Assembly (NCBI GenBank): GCA_038116945.1
Contig: JAYOEY010000013.1
Location: 42,374-106,373 of the forward strand
DNA length: 64,000 nt
Direction of reading: 5' to 3'
Origin: JAYOEY01 sp038116945
Lineage (GTDB): Bacteria; Pseudomonadota; Alphaproteobacteria; MPNO01; UBA2964
Part shown: piece by piece, positions 44,513 through 54,001 of the stretch
Layout: each line of letters opens with the position of its first letter
Position numbering within the stretch: position 1 is the stretch's first letter
The notes under the pieces: model-generated
The model's database searches: none
What the model saw: the letters and a program-made list of their open reading frames with translations, nothing else
Told to the model about the DNA's origin: nothing
Program-made: the position numbers and the translations under genes

Positions 44513-46240
44513 CTAGGCGGCCGCAGGCGCTTTTTGCGCCCCCCGCACCAGCGTACCGGGCAGGGCATCCGTCGCCTCTCCATCGCGATAGGTAATCTCG
44601 CCCGCCTTGACGGTCGCAACATACCCGTCCGCCTTCTGGATCAGACGCTTCGCGCCCATCGGCAGATCGTGCACCATGACCGGCTTGCGGATGGTCAGAC
44701 GGTCGTGGTCGATCACGTTGATGTCCGCCTTGTAGCCTGGCGCGAGGACGCCGCGGTCGAGCAGCCCGACGGCGTTCGCCGCATCTCCCGTCATCCGCTT
44801 GATCAGCCAGCTCGTGTCGAGCGTTCCCTCCTTGCGGTCGCGGCCCCAGTAGGTCAGCAGGAAGGTCGAATAGCTGACGTCGCAGATATGCGCGACATGC
44901 GCGCCGCCGTCCGACAGCGAGATGACGCTGTTGGGGTTCTCCATCTGCTGGCGGCAGGCCTCCAGCGTATAGTCGGCGAAATTGTTGTTGGGGCTGAAGA
45001 TCATCTGCATGCCGTCCTCCTCCAGCAGCAGGTCGTAGACCACCTCGTCGACGCTTTTGCCAGTGCGCTCGGCGGTGGCGGCGATCGACGTCTCTCTCGG
45101 CGGCGCATAATTCGGCGGGTCGCCGAACGGGAACTGGTAGTCGAAATTGCGCACCCGGCGGACCTGCTGCTCGATGTCGTGTTCCGGCTTCTCGGACAGA
45201 AGCTGCGCGCGGAAAGACGGGTCGCGCATGATGGCGACGCGTTCGGCCAGCGGCCTGTCTTCGATCTTCCTGTAGGACGGGTGATAGACCAGCCCGTGCC
45301 GCCCGAGATCGAGCCCGAACAGGGTGCCGATCGGCCGCGGCGCCACCTGAGCCTTCATCTGCAGGCCATCGGCTACGGCGCCGTCGATCATGTCCATGAA
45401 TTCCTTCCACCCGTCCGGATCGCGGTTCTGCTGAAGGATGGTGATCGAGAGCGGCCGGCCGGCCGATTCCATCATGCCGCGCATCAGGGCGAATTCGGAT
45501 GGGCGGCGTTCGGGCGTCAGGTCCGAGATAAGCTGCATGACGCCCGCGCCCGCGTCGCGCAGCCCGGCGACGATGCCGGCGAGCTCTTCCGCCGCGGCGT
45601 CCCAGGACGGGATGGGCTCGCCCGCCAGCGTCCGGTGGTTGAGCGTGCGCGAGGTGGAAAAGCCCAGCGCGCCAGCGCGCATGGCCTCCGCCGTCAGCGC
45701 CCGCATCTGCGCGATATCGTCCGCGGTCGCCGGCTCGCGCCGCATCGCCCGCTCGCCCATAACGTAGACGCGCAACGCCGAGTGCGGCAGCTGGGCGCAG
45801 ATATCCATATCGTGCGGCCGGCGCTCCAGCGCGCCGAGGAAGTCGTCGAAGCTGCTCCAGTCCCAGTCGAGACCCTCTCCCAGTACCTCGCCGGGAATGT
45901 CCTCGACGCCTTCCATCAGCTCGATCAGCAATTCCTTCTGGCCCGGCCCAACCGGCGCGAAGCCGACGCCGCAATTGCCCATCACCGTGGTCGTCGCGCC
46001 GTGCCATCCCGACGACAGCAGCCGGTCCTCGAACAGCGCCTGGCCGTCATAATGGGAATGGATGTCGACCCAGCCGGGCGCGACCAGCAGGCCCCTTGCG
46101 TCGATCTCTTCTCTGCCGGAGGCGTCAACCGTTCCGACTGCCGAAATCTTTCCGTCATCAATCGCGATATCGGCGTCGAACAGCGCACTGCCGCGGCCGT
46201 CGGCAATCGTGCCGCCGCGAATTACGAGATCGTGGGTCAT
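44513..46240 (-). CDS. N-acyl-D-amino-acid deacylase-like amidohydrolase
   Basis: 575 aa. It opens with the amidohydrolase beta-sandwich (THDLVIRGGTIADGRG) and has the HxH metal site in DIHSHYDG. The late block LADRGVLAPGYKADINV-like sequence is characteristic of the family. It hydrolyses N-acyl amino acids or related cyclic amides. The ATG at 46240 follows AGGGAGAG; the frame reaches 46300 but without a site. It is in operon with YtcJ-like and dienelactone hydrolase genes (10 bp and 24 bp spacers). Confidence 0.86.
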   Translation of the reverse strand: MTHDLVIRGGTIADGRGSALFDADIAIDDGKISAVGTVDASGREEIDARGLLVAPGWVDIHSHYDGQALFEDRLLSSGWHGATTTVMGNCGVGFAPVGPGQKELLIELMEGVEDIPGEVLGEGLDWDWSSFDDFLGALERRPHDMDICAQLPHSALRVYVMGERAMRREPATADDIAQMRALTAEAMRAGALGFSTSRTLNHRTLAGEPIPSWDAAAEELAGIVAGLRDAGAGVMQLISDLTPERRPSEFALMRGMMESAGRPLSITILQQNRDPDGWKEFMDMIDGAVADGLQMKAQVAPRPIGTLFGLDLGRHGLVYHPSYRKIEDRPLAERVAIMRDPSFRAQLLSEKPEHDIEQQVRRVRNFDYQFPFGDPPNYAPPRETSIAATAERTGKSVDEVVYDLLLEEDGMQMIFSPNNNFADYTLEACRQQMENPNSVISLSDGGAHVAHICDVSYSTFLLTYWGRDRKEGTLDTSWLIKRMTGDAANAVGLLDRGVLAPGYKADINVIDHDRLTIRKPVMVHDLPMGAKRLIQKADGYVATVKAGEITYRDGEATDALPGTLVRGAQKAPAAA

Positions 46241-46250
46241 GGGTCTCTCC

Positions 46251-47912
46251 CTAAAATTCCAGCCGGTCCGCACCCTGGCGGGCGAAGGCGATGGTGCCAT
46301 TGACGATGGTCATATCGACCGGGATGTCCTTGATCCGTTCGGGCTCCACCAAATAGGGGTTTTCGGCCAGTACAGCAAAGTCGGCCAATTTTCCGGTTTC
46401 GATCGAGCCCTTTATCTTTTCCTCAAACGCATTATAGGCGGCGTTTATTGTAAACATGCGGATTGCTTCGCGCACGCTGACCGCCTGATCGGCGCCGACC
46501 GTCTTGCCGGTCCAGGTCTGCCGCGACACAGCGGTGCCGAGATCGCGCAGCGAATCGAGCGGCCAGTAGGCGGGCCCGTCGGAGCCGGAAGTGATCTGCA
46601 GCCCGGCATCCAGCATGTCGCGGATATTGAACGAATCTTCCAGCCGTTCGTCGCCGATACAGGCGACCAGCGATTCCCAGATGTAATGCATGAAGGGGAT
46701 GTTCGGCACCGGTAACAGGTTGTTGCGGGCGATCTGATCCATCCGCTCCGGCGTGACCAGCCAGTTGCCCAGATGTTCGATGCGGTGGCGGTGATCGGCG
46801 CGGGGTTTGGCCTTGAGCGCGCCTTCCAGCGAGTTCAGCGCCATGTCCATCGCCACGTCGCCGATGGCGTGAATGCAGACCCGGTGGCCGGCATTGTGGT
46901 AGGCCTCGACGGTCTCATCGAGCTCGTCCTGCTCGATACGGATCAGCCCCTCATGGCAGGGGTCGTCGACATAGGGTTCGTAGAATTTTGCGACATGTCC
47001 GGTGATGCCGCCATCGATCGACATCTTGACGCCGCCGATGCGCAGCCAGTCATTGCCGAAGCCGGTCTTGATGCCGAGATTGAGCAGGCTTTCCTTCTGG
47101 ATCGCCGCTTCGATTACCCGGATCAGGATGGAGACGCGGATCGGCAGCCGCCCGTCATCGACCAGCTCCTGATAGGCGCGGATCGATTCATGGTTGGTGA
47201 CGATGTCATGGATATTGGTGATGCCGCGCGCCAGGCAGCGGTCCGCCGCAAACAGCACGCCGTCCTTCATCTGGTCGTAGCTGTACTCGGGAATGATATT
47301 GCGGATGGCATATTGCGCGCGCTCGACCAGCTTGCCGGTCGGGCTGCCGTCCTCGCCGAACTCGATGGCGCCGCCGGCGGGCGCTTCGGTGCCGGCACGA
47401 ATCCCGGCCAGCTCAAGCGCTTTCGAGTTCGCGATGGTGATATGCGCGCCGAAATTGATGGCGACGGGGTTGTCGGGCGCCGCCGCGTCGAGATCGTGAC
47501 GGTTCGGGAAGCGCCCTTCCGGCATGCGGAAATCCTGCATCGGGCTGCCATGGGCGACCACCCACGAGTCCTTCGGTCGACGCGCGGCTTCGGCCGCGAT
47601 GTTCTCGGTAATCTGGGCGATCGAGCGCACGTTGGAGTAAAAGTCGCGGCAATCGATCCGGTGCATCATATGCGCGCCGCCATCGGCGAAATGAACATGC
47701 GGATCGGTCAGGCCGGGCAGAACGGTGCGGCCCTTGAGATCGATTGTCTGTGTCCGGTTATCGGCCAGTGCTTCAATATCGCTGGCCGTGCCGACCGCGC
47801 CGATCCGCCCGTTATAGATTGCGACGGCTTCGGCTTCGCTGTCGGTTGCGTCGGCGGTCAGGACCGTTGCGTTGGTCAGCACCATGTCGGGGGAAAGGGG
47901 TGTTACGCTCAC
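46251..47912 (-). CDS. YtcJ-type amidohydrolase
   Basis: 553 aa. It has the beta-sandwich start (MVLTNATVLTADA), the metal site DPHVHFADGG and the family's SDGPAYWP and DFAVLAENP blocks. Starts at GTG 47912 with TGGAGG upstream. YtcJ-like enzymes hydrolyse amides or carbamates of unclear nature. Second gene in the operon, 18 bp after the aminotransferase gene. Confidence 0.88.
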   Translation of the reverse strand: MSVTPLSPDMVLTNATVLTADATDSEAEAVAIYNGRIGAVGTASDIEALADNRTQTIDLKGRTVLPGLTDPHVHFADGGAHMMHRIDCRDFYSNVRSIAQITENIAAEAARRPKDSWVVAHGSPMQDFRMPEGRFPNRHDLDAAAPDNPVAINFGAHITIANSKALELAGIRAGTEAPAGGAIEFGEDGSPTGKLVERAQYAIRNIIPEYSYDQMKDGVLFAADRCLARGITNIHDIVTNHESIRAYQELVDDGRLPIRVSILIRVIEAAIQKESLLNLGIKTGFGNDWLRIGGVKMSIDGGITGHVAKFYEPYVDDPCHEGLIRIEQDELDETVEAYHNAGHRVCIHAIGDVAMDMALNSLEGALKAKPRADHRHRIEHLGNWLVTPERMDQIARNNLLPVPNIPFMHYIWESLVACIGDERLEDSFNIRDMLDAGLQITSGSDGPAYWPLDSLRDLGTAVSRQTWTGKTVGADQAVSVREAIRMFTINAAYNAFEEKIKGSIETGKLADFAVLAENPYLVEPERIKDIPVDMTIVNGTIAFARQGADRLEF

Positions 47913-47930
47913 TCTATTGCCTCCAGCAGT

Positions 47931-49262
47931 TCAGGCGATGCGGTCGAGGGTCGTGCGAAGGGCCTCGACCAGTTGATCGATCTGCGCTTCGCTTATGATC
48001 AGCGGTGGCGCTAACGCCAGCGTATCGCCAGTCTGGCGCACCAGCACACCCTCTTCGAAACAGGCGAGAAAAGCATCGTAGGCCCTCGTTCCCGGTGCGT
48101 CTTCCCTGGGCGCCAGCTCTACGGCGCCGGCAAGGCCGATATTGCGAATATCGGTCACATGGGGCGACCCCTTCAATGAGTGGAGCGCCTCCTGGAAACA
48201 GGGCGCGCGTGCCGCAGCGCGTTCGAACAGATCTTCATCGCGATACAGATCGAGGGTCGCCAGGGCCGCGGCGCAGGCAAGCGGGTGGGCGGAATAGGTA
48301 TAGCCGTGGAACAGCTCGATACGATTTGCGGGACCGGTCATCAGCGTGTCATGAATTTTGGGCCGCACGGCGACCGCCGACATCGGCACCGCCCCGTTGG
48401 TCAGCCCCTTGGCGAGGGTCATCATGTCCGGCTGGACAGCGAATTTTTCCGCCGCAAAGGACGCGCCGAGGCGACCGAACCCGGTAATGACCTCATCGAA
48501 AATCAGCAGAATACCGTGTGCATCGCAGATCGCGCGCAGCCGCTCGAGATAGCCCTTTGGCGGTACCAGCACGCCGGTCGAACCGGCCATCGGCTCGACG
48601 ATCACAGCAGCGATGGTGCCGGCGCCGTGCTGCGCAATCAGGAATTCCAGCGCGTCGGCGAACTCCGCGCCGTGCGCCGGCTGGCCCCGGGAGAAGCCGT
48701 TGCGCACCGGGTCGTGGGTGTGCGGCAGATGGTCGATCCCGCCCAGAAGGCTGCCGAACTGCGCCCGGTTGGCTTCGATGCCGCCGACCGACATTCCGCC
48801 GAACCCGCTGCCATGATAGGCGCGCTCACGCCCGATAAAGCGCGTGCGGTCCGGTTCGCCACGGGCCGCGTGCCAGGCGAGGGCGATCTTGAGCGCGGTA
48901 TCGACGGCTTCCGAGCCTGAATTGGCGAAGAACACATGATCGAGATCGCCGGGCAGCAGGGCAGTCAGACGGGCCGCGAGCTCGAAGGCGCGCGGATGGC
49001 CCATCTGAAAGGCTGTCGCATAATCCAGCATCCCGGCCTGTGCGCGGATCGCCTCGGTGATCGATGCTCGCCCATGACCGGCATTGACGCACCACATGCC
49101 GCTGATGCCGTCGAGCACCTGGCGTCCATCATCAGTGGTGTAATGCATGTCTTTCGCCGACACGAGAAGGCGCGGCGCCGCCTTGAATTGCCGGTTGGCG
49201 GTAAACGGCATCCAGTTCGCCGCCAGATCGTTATTCAGCGAGTTAGGGCTACTCGGCGACAT
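47931..49262 (-). CDS. Class III omega-amino acid aminotransferase
   Basis: 443 aa. The PLP lysine is Lys285 in LAKGLTNG, preceded by the DEVITGFGR block (Asp256, Glu257) and the GSEAVDTALK cofactor region. Related to beta-alanine:pyruvate and other omega-amino acid transaminases. It is the promoter-proximal gene of the five-gene operon, so the pathway probably starts from or passes through an amine. It is divergent from the serine hydrolase-like gene at 49340. Confidence 0.92.
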   Translation of the reverse strand: MSPSSPNSLNNDLAANWMPFTANRQFKAAPRLLVSAKDMHYTTDDGRQVLDGISGMWCVNAGHGRASITEAIRAQAGMLDYATAFQMGHPRAFELAARLTALLPGDLDHVFFANSGSEAVDTALKIALAWHAARGEPDRTRFIGRERAYHGSGFGGMSVGGIEANRAQFGSLLGGIDHLPHTHDPVRNGFSRGQPAHGAEFADALEFLIAQHGAGTIAAVIVEPMAGSTGVLVPPKGYLERLRAICDAHGILLIFDEVITGFGRLGASFAAEKFAVQPDMMTLAKGLTNGAVPMSAVAVRPKIHDTLMTGPANRIELFHGYTYSAHPLACAAALATLDLYRDEDLFERAAARAPCFQEALHSLKGSPHVTDIRNIGLAGAVELAPREDAPGTRAYDAFLACFEEGVLVRQTGDTLALAPPLIISEAQIDQLVEALRTTLDRIA

Positions 49263-49339
49263 GACGATAAAGCCTGATTATGCTTGAGTGTCGGGAAGCG
49301 TAGACCCGGAAGCTTGGGCCCACAACAGGGAGCGGTTAC

Positions 49340-50632
49340 ATGTCAGAGGCGTTGCCTGCCGAAGATATCGTTATTCTGCCGGACGATAACGGCACGGTGC
49401 CGGCGGCGGCGCTGCAGGCGATTCTGGACAGCGATGCCTATCCCGAAACCACGACCTATACGCAGTCGGTCGAGTTCGTCGATTTCGAGATGCACGGCAG
49501 GCCGTTCACCCAGGTCGTGATCCTGCTGCGCCCCGACACGCCGCGCCTGCATAACGGGCGCGAAATCGTGGTGATCGCGGGCGAAGGCGGCAAGGACAAC
49601 GGCAATGCCTTTCTCACGACCTACGAAAAGAAGGAAGGCGCCGGGCCGTTCCTTGCGAAGCGCGGCGTTACCTTTGCCGCCGTGCCGAGGCTCGGGCGCT
49701 GGAATTTCTTCGATCCGGACGGTCACTGGGACAGGATCCCGCTGGGCGACCGGATGCCGGTCTTTACCCGGCACATGGCGGCTTACTGGGCGCGGTCCGA
49801 CTATACGAGCATCGCCTCGCAGGGCCAGGCGAGCGCGACCGGCAGCGATACGCACCGCCTGCCGGTTGCCGGCACCGCGCTTTACGATCACATGCTGGCG
49901 GCGACGCCCGACGTCATTGTCGAGGGTTACCGGCGCGGCGCCGAACATGCGCTCGGGACCATCCGCAAGGATGCCGATGACGTGCTGCTGCTTTACTGGG
50001 GGTTTTCGACCGGCGGGCCGTTCCTCTGGGCGCTTTGCCGGCATCTGACGCCCGACGGCATGCTCGGCTGGGCGACGTCGAACACAGCGCTGTCGTACTA
50101 CTACACGCGGACGCTGGAGGATAAGTACGACTGGGGTTACGAGAACTCGGTCCTGAGGGTGCGCGAACGCGGCCGGAACGATTTCCGGTTCTATACCGAA
50201 TATCTCGACGACGTGACGCGCGAACGGCTCTGGCAGGAAGCGCTCAAGGCGCCCAATTTCAAGTCCATCGAGGACACGATGATGTTCTACAACGTTGCCG
50301 CCATCGCCGAGCAGGCGGGACGGCTGTGGCGGTCGGATTTTCTGCCGGACGCGGACCGCGAGGCGGGGTACGGCGCCTTCCTGCACAAGATCATGCTGCC
50401 CTGTTTTCCGGCCGACGAGTTGCGCGACGTCGCCGTGTGGGAAATGAACGGCACGCTGGACCAGGTCATCCAGCCGGAGAAGGTCGATGCGGCTCGTGCC
50501 GTAATGGAACGCTACTGCAAGCGCTATCGCGTCGCCCGGCTGGAGGGCTACTATCACAACATCATGCACGACACGATGCGGACCGTCGGGCGCCTGTGGT
50601 TCAAGGCGATCGACAGCGGTTATTTTGACTGA
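49340..50632 (+). CDS. Alpha/beta-hydrolase-like protein of unknown function
   Basis: 430 aa. A nucleophile elbow GFSTGG is at 221-226 (Ser223). Late residues in YYHNIMHD offer a possible catalytic His. The family is not one I can name; the N-terminal 60 residues are separate. AGGGAG precedes the ATG. It leads a tight five-gene plus-strand operon to 54001 and is divergent from the transaminase. Confidence 0.68.
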   Translation: MSEALPAEDIVILPDDNGTVPAAALQAILDSDAYPETTTYTQSVEFVDFEMHGRPFTQVVILLRPDTPRLHNGREIVVIAGEGGKDNGNAFLTTYEKKEGAGPFLAKRGVTFAAVPRLGRWNFFDPDGHWDRIPLGDRMPVFTRHMAAYWARSDYTSIASQGQASATGSDTHRLPVAGTALYDHMLAATPDVIVEGYRRGAEHALGTIRKDADDVLLLYWGFSTGGPFLWALCRHLTPDGMLGWATSNTALSYYYTRTLEDKYDWGYENSVLRVRERGRNDFRFYTEYLDDVTRERLWQEALKAPNFKSIEDTMMFYNVAAIAEQAGRLWRSDFLPDADREAGYGAFLHKIMLPCFPADELRDVAVWEMNGTLDQVIQPEKVDAARAVMERYCKRYRVARLEGYYHNIMHDTMRTVGRLWFKAIDSGYFD

Positions 50633-50656
50633 ACGGACTTTTCAGGGAGACAGATC

Positions 50657-51697
50657 ATGGCGACCAGACCCGGAAAATCGGCGGCGAAGCGCAAGGCGCC
50701 GGCGAAAATCAGGCCGAAACGGCCTCTGACCGTCGATTGCCACGGTCATATCGTCGTGCCCGAAGTGTTCGAAATCACCCGCAAGCACGGGCTGCACGAA
50801 CGTCTCGGGCTAAAGGGGCGGACCAGTCTCGGGCCGGCGAAGGAGTCCGAGATCACCATGCGCAAGATGATGAGCGCGGACGAGCGGATCGCCGACATGG
50901 ACCGGATGGGCGTCGACATACAGGTGGTCTCGCCGTCGATCGTGCATCAGAACACTTACTGGGCGGAGGGCGCCCGGGCGCTTGAGATCGACCGGATGAC
51001 CAACGACGCCACTGCAGAAATGGTGTCGAAACATCCCGACCGGCTTGTCGGGATGGGGCTGGTGCCGCTGCACGATCCGCAGCGCGCGGTGCGCGAAATG
51101 AAACGCTGTCTCGACCGGCTGGGCCTCCGCGGCGTTGCCGTGTCGACCGACGTCAACGGAGCGGAAATCGGCGAAAAACAGTTTCACCCGTTCTGGCGCG
51201 CCGCGGAGAAGGCCGGTTGCCCGGTTTTTATCCATCCGGCGGGCAATGCCGACAGGAGGCTCCAGAAATTCGGTCTCTCGTTCAATCTGGGCCAGCCCTA
51301 CGAGGAAGCGCTCGCCATGTCGTCTCTCATCTATAACGGCGTGCTCGACAGGTTTCCCAAGGTGAAGCTGATGATCGTCCATGGCGGCGGATTTCTGCCG
51401 TTCTACGCCGGCCGTCAGGACGCCGCCTCGCGGACCGGGCGCGACGGGGCCGGGCTCAAGGGCGAGTTTTCCGATTACATCCGGAAGTTCTGGGTCGACA
51501 GCGTAATCTTCAATCCGGACATGCTGGAATATCTGGCAACCAAGATTCCGGCGCGTCAGATCATGATGGGCACCGACTATCCGTTCGGCGAACGCCAGCC
51601 GGTCGAATTCGTCCGTCGCGCGAAGGGCCTGTCGAAATCCGCGCAGGAAGGTATTCTCGGCCGCAATGCCGCCCGCTTCTTCGGTATCAGGATTTAG
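50657..51697 (+). CDS. Amidohydrolase of the ACMSD type (copy 2)
   Basis: 346 aa. A basic leader of about 22 residues precedes the metal motif CHGH (His29, His31), then VHGGGFLPFYAGR and GTDYPFGE. Same family as the protein at 13193, sharing HGGG and GTDYPFG motifs. A non-oxidative decarboxylase or hydrolase of an aromatic or muconate acid is expected. CAGGGAGA precedes the ATG. Confidence 0.86.
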   Translation: MATRPGKSAAKRKAPAKIRPKRPLTVDCHGHIVVPEVFEITRKHGLHERLGLKGRTSLGPAKESEITMRKMMSADERIADMDRMGVDIQVVSPSIVHQNTYWAEGARALEIDRMTNDATAEMVSKHPDRLVGMGLVPLHDPQRAVREMKRCLDRLGLRGVAVSTDVNGAEIGEKQFHPFWRAAEKAGCPVFIHPAGNADRRLQKFGLSFNLGQPYEEALAMSSLIYNGVLDRFPKVKLMIVHGGGFLPFYAGRQDAASRTGRDGAGLKGEFSDYIRKFWVDSVIFNPDMLEYLATKIPARQIMMGTDYPFGERQPVEFVRRAKGLSKSAQEGILGRNAARFFGIRI

Positions 51698-51741
51698 TGG
51701 TATAGTGCCCACTGTCGAGTTGTCCGCTACGGGTTCCCCGC

Positions 51742-52485
51742 GTGCATTCTAGTATCGCCAAACCATCCGCCTCCGGTGAAATCGTCCTGGTGCATTCGTC
51801 AGACGTGCATGTCGATGACGAGTACACCGCGCGGTCGCACGACGGCGACGGCACGCGCGGCCTTGCCGCGGTACTGGCGACGGCACGCGGCGTATCCGCC
51901 GATGTCGTCCTGCTGGCGGGCGATGTGTTCGAACATAACCGGCTGCCGCTGGAGGTAATCGACCGGGCGGGTCGGCTGCTCGCGGAGTGCAGTCTGACCG
52001 TTGTCGTGCTGCCCGGAAATCACGACCCGGCGATGGACGATTCGGTCTGGCATCGCGGCGCTCTGGGCGAATTGCCCGACGTCCATATTTTCGGCGTCAC
52101 CCATGACGACAGGATCGCGTTCGACCATCACGACATGGAGATCTGGGGCCGTCCGCACCGCGATTACGACGACATGGCGCCGCTGGCGAAACCGCCGAAG
52201 CGCCGCGCGCGCTGGCATATCGTCATGGCGCACGGGCACTACGAGCCGAAACCCGATCCGAACATCGCGCTGCGCCCGTCCTGGCTCTTGGGCGACCGGG
52301 AAATTTCGGCGACCCGGGCGGACTACCTTGCGCTCGGTCACTGGAACCGGCCCGTGCCTGTAGGCTCTGGCAAGGTTCCAGCTTATTATTCGGGGTCGCC
52401 GGAACTTGCCGAGACGGTCAATGTCGTCCGGCTGTCCGAAGCGAAGGGCGTTCGGGTGACGCGCGAACCGATTATCTGGGAGTGA
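51742..52485 (+). CDS. Calcineurin-like metallophosphoesterase, SbcD-like
   Basis: 247 aa. Metal motifs read SSDVHVDDEY, LAGDVFEHN, PGNHD and AHGHYE. The final GHxH box is altered to GHWN (in LALGHWNR). Starts at GTG 51742; ribosome site is weak. The next gene's ATG is 6 bp beyond its stop. In a catabolic operon it more likely cleaves a small phosphodiester or cyclic nucleotide than DNA ends; SbcC is absent. Confidence 0.8.
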   Translation: MHSSIAKPSASGEIVLVHSSDVHVDDEYTARSHDGDGTRGLAAVLATARGVSADVVLLAGDVFEHNRLPLEVIDRAGRLLAECSLTVVVLPGNHDPAMDDSVWHRGALGELPDVHIFGVTHDDRIAFDHHDMEIWGRPHRDYDDMAPLAKPPKRRARWHIVMAHGHYEPKPDPNIALRPSWLLGDREISATRADYLALGHWNRPVPVGSGKVPAYYSGSPELAETVNVVRLSEAKGVRVTREPIIWE

Positions 52486-52490
52486 AGCCA

Positions 52491-53561
52491 ATGGCGGAGC
52501 CGGGTCTGGGGTGGGTCAGGGGGTCGCGTGAGCGCGAGCCCGCCGAATTCATGAAGCCAGTGGTCGATCCGGCGAGCTGGTCCCCGGAAGACATCTCCGG
52601 CAGCGCCGGCTGGATCTATACGCTGAACGACGACGAGATCGCAGAGATCGTGGCCGCGGTCGATACGGTGGCAGCGCGCGGGCTCGATATCATGGATATC
52701 GATACGGAGTCGTTCGCGCTGCCTGGCCTGTCCGGTTCGCTGTCGGAGTTGCGCGAAGAGATCGTTTTCGGGCGTGGCTTTGCGATGATACGTGGCCTGC
52801 CGGTCGCCGGGCTCGATCGCGCGAAGACGGCCGCCGCCTTCTGGGGCATCGGCCGCCATCTCGGCCGGCCGATTTCGCAGAATGCCAAGGGACACCTGCT
52901 GGGGCACGTTACCGATCTCGGCGGCGACTATTACCACGCCACCACGCGCGGCTATCGCACCAACGCCGAGATGGCGTTTCATAACGACCAGTGCGACGTC
53001 CTGGCGCTGTGCTGTCTGCATCCGGCGAAATCGGGCGGCGATCATTACATCTGCTCGTCGGTGACCCTTTATAACGAGCTGCTGCGGCGGCGCCCCGACC
53101 TCGCGCAGGAGTTCGGTTTCGCGTTCTACCGTTCGCGGTCGGGCGAAATCCCGCCCGGCGAGAGCGAGCCCTGGAACCGCCAGCGCATCTTCAATTTTAC
53201 CGACGGCTATTTCGCCGCGCGCGGCGTCGGTGTCGCGATCGTCAAGGCACAGGATCTGCCCGGCGTGCCGAAGTTTACCGAAGCCCAGACGGAAGCTCTG
53301 GAGATGTTCCGGACCCTGGCGGCCGAGCTCGCCGTCTGCATCGCCTTCGAGCGCGGCGATCTCTTTTTCCTGAACAATCATGTCACCCTGCATTCGCGGA
53401 CCGAGTACGAGGACTGGCCGGAGCCCGAGCGCCGGCGTCATCTTCTGCGGCTGTGGCTGGACACTGGCGGCGCGCGTCCGTTACCGCCAGAAGTCGCGCG
53501 CCAGTCGTCGGGCGTAACGGTCGAAGGGACGCGGCTCACCGCACCGCTCGAGGCGGAGTAG
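52491..53561 (+). CDS. TauD/TfdA-family 2OG-Fe(II) oxygenase (copy 2)
   Basis: 356 aa. Fe-ligand motif HND is in AFHNDQCDV and the distal His in NNHVTLHS, with the Arg of RHLLRLWL after it. The ATG at 52491 is favoured by GGGAG 8 nt upstream, which lies inside the end of the phosphoesterase gene; a GTG at 52482 is the alternative. It differs from copy 1 by a longer N-terminus (about 55 residues). Confidence 0.84.
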   Translation: MAEPGLGWVRGSREREPAEFMKPVVDPASWSPEDISGSAGWIYTLNDDEIAEIVAAVDTVAARGLDIMDIDTESFALPGLSGSLSELREEIVFGRGFAMIRGLPVAGLDRAKTAAAFWGIGRHLGRPISQNAKGHLLGHVTDLGGDYYHATTRGYRTNAEMAFHNDQCDVLALCCLHPAKSGGDHYICSSVTLYNELLRRRPDLAQEFGFAFYRSRSGEIPPGESEPWNRQRIFNFTDGYFAARGVGVAIVKAQDLPGVPKFTEAQTEALEMFRTLAAELAVCIAFERGDLFFLNNHVTLHSRTEYEDWPEPERRRHLLRLWLDTGGARPLPPEVARQSSGVTVEGTRLTAPLEAE

Positions 53562-53569
53562 CGCGCGCC

Positions 53570-54001
53570 ATGGGTTTCAGCCAGGAGGTGCGCGACCTGA
53601 TCTTTAATGCCGAGCGCGACAATTGCGTCTGCCTCATCGCTACCATTGGCGAGGACGGCCCCAATATCAGCCCCAAGAGCAGCGTGATCGTGCTTGATGA
53701 CGATCATCTGGCCTACTGGGAGCGTGCCAAGCTGGCGACGCTGGAAAATCTTCGCAAAAATCCGAAGGTCGCCGTCATCTACAGCAACCGGGCCGCGCAG
53801 AAACGGGGCGAGATCGATCACCCCGGCGGCATCCTCCGGTTCTACGGGACGGCGGAAATCCACGAGCGCGGGGAGTACCGCGACTGGGTCCGCACCCGGC
53901 TCCAGGAACGGGAGATCGACCATGACGGCGCGGAAGAAGGATTTGCGGTGGTGATCACGCTCGATCGGGCCGAAAACATGCGCGGCGAGTCGCTCCGCTA
54001 G
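53570..54001 (+). CDS. Pyridoxamine-5'-phosphate-oxidase-fold flavin protein
   Basis: 143 aa, split-barrel FMN-binding type (ISPKSSVIVLDDDHLAYWERAK to the C-terminus). The small PNPOx-like families reduce or oxidise diverse flavin- or F420-dependent substrates. The ATG at 53570 follows the oxygenase stop by 8 bp; the frame extends upstream within that gene without a site. Last gene of the 49340-54001 operon. Confidence 0.8.
   Translation: MGFSQEVRDLIFNAERDNCVCLIATIGEDGPNISPKSSVIVLDDDHLAYWERAKLATLENLRKNPKVAVIYSNRAAQKRGEIDHPGGILRFYGTAEIHERGEYRDWVRTRLQEREIDHDGAEEGFAVVITLDRAENMRGESLR

Noticed and set aside
43980..46007. 675-codon open frame on the minus strand
   Set aside because: Shadow of the D-aminoacylase-like and hydrolase genes; low-complexity Arg-rich translation.
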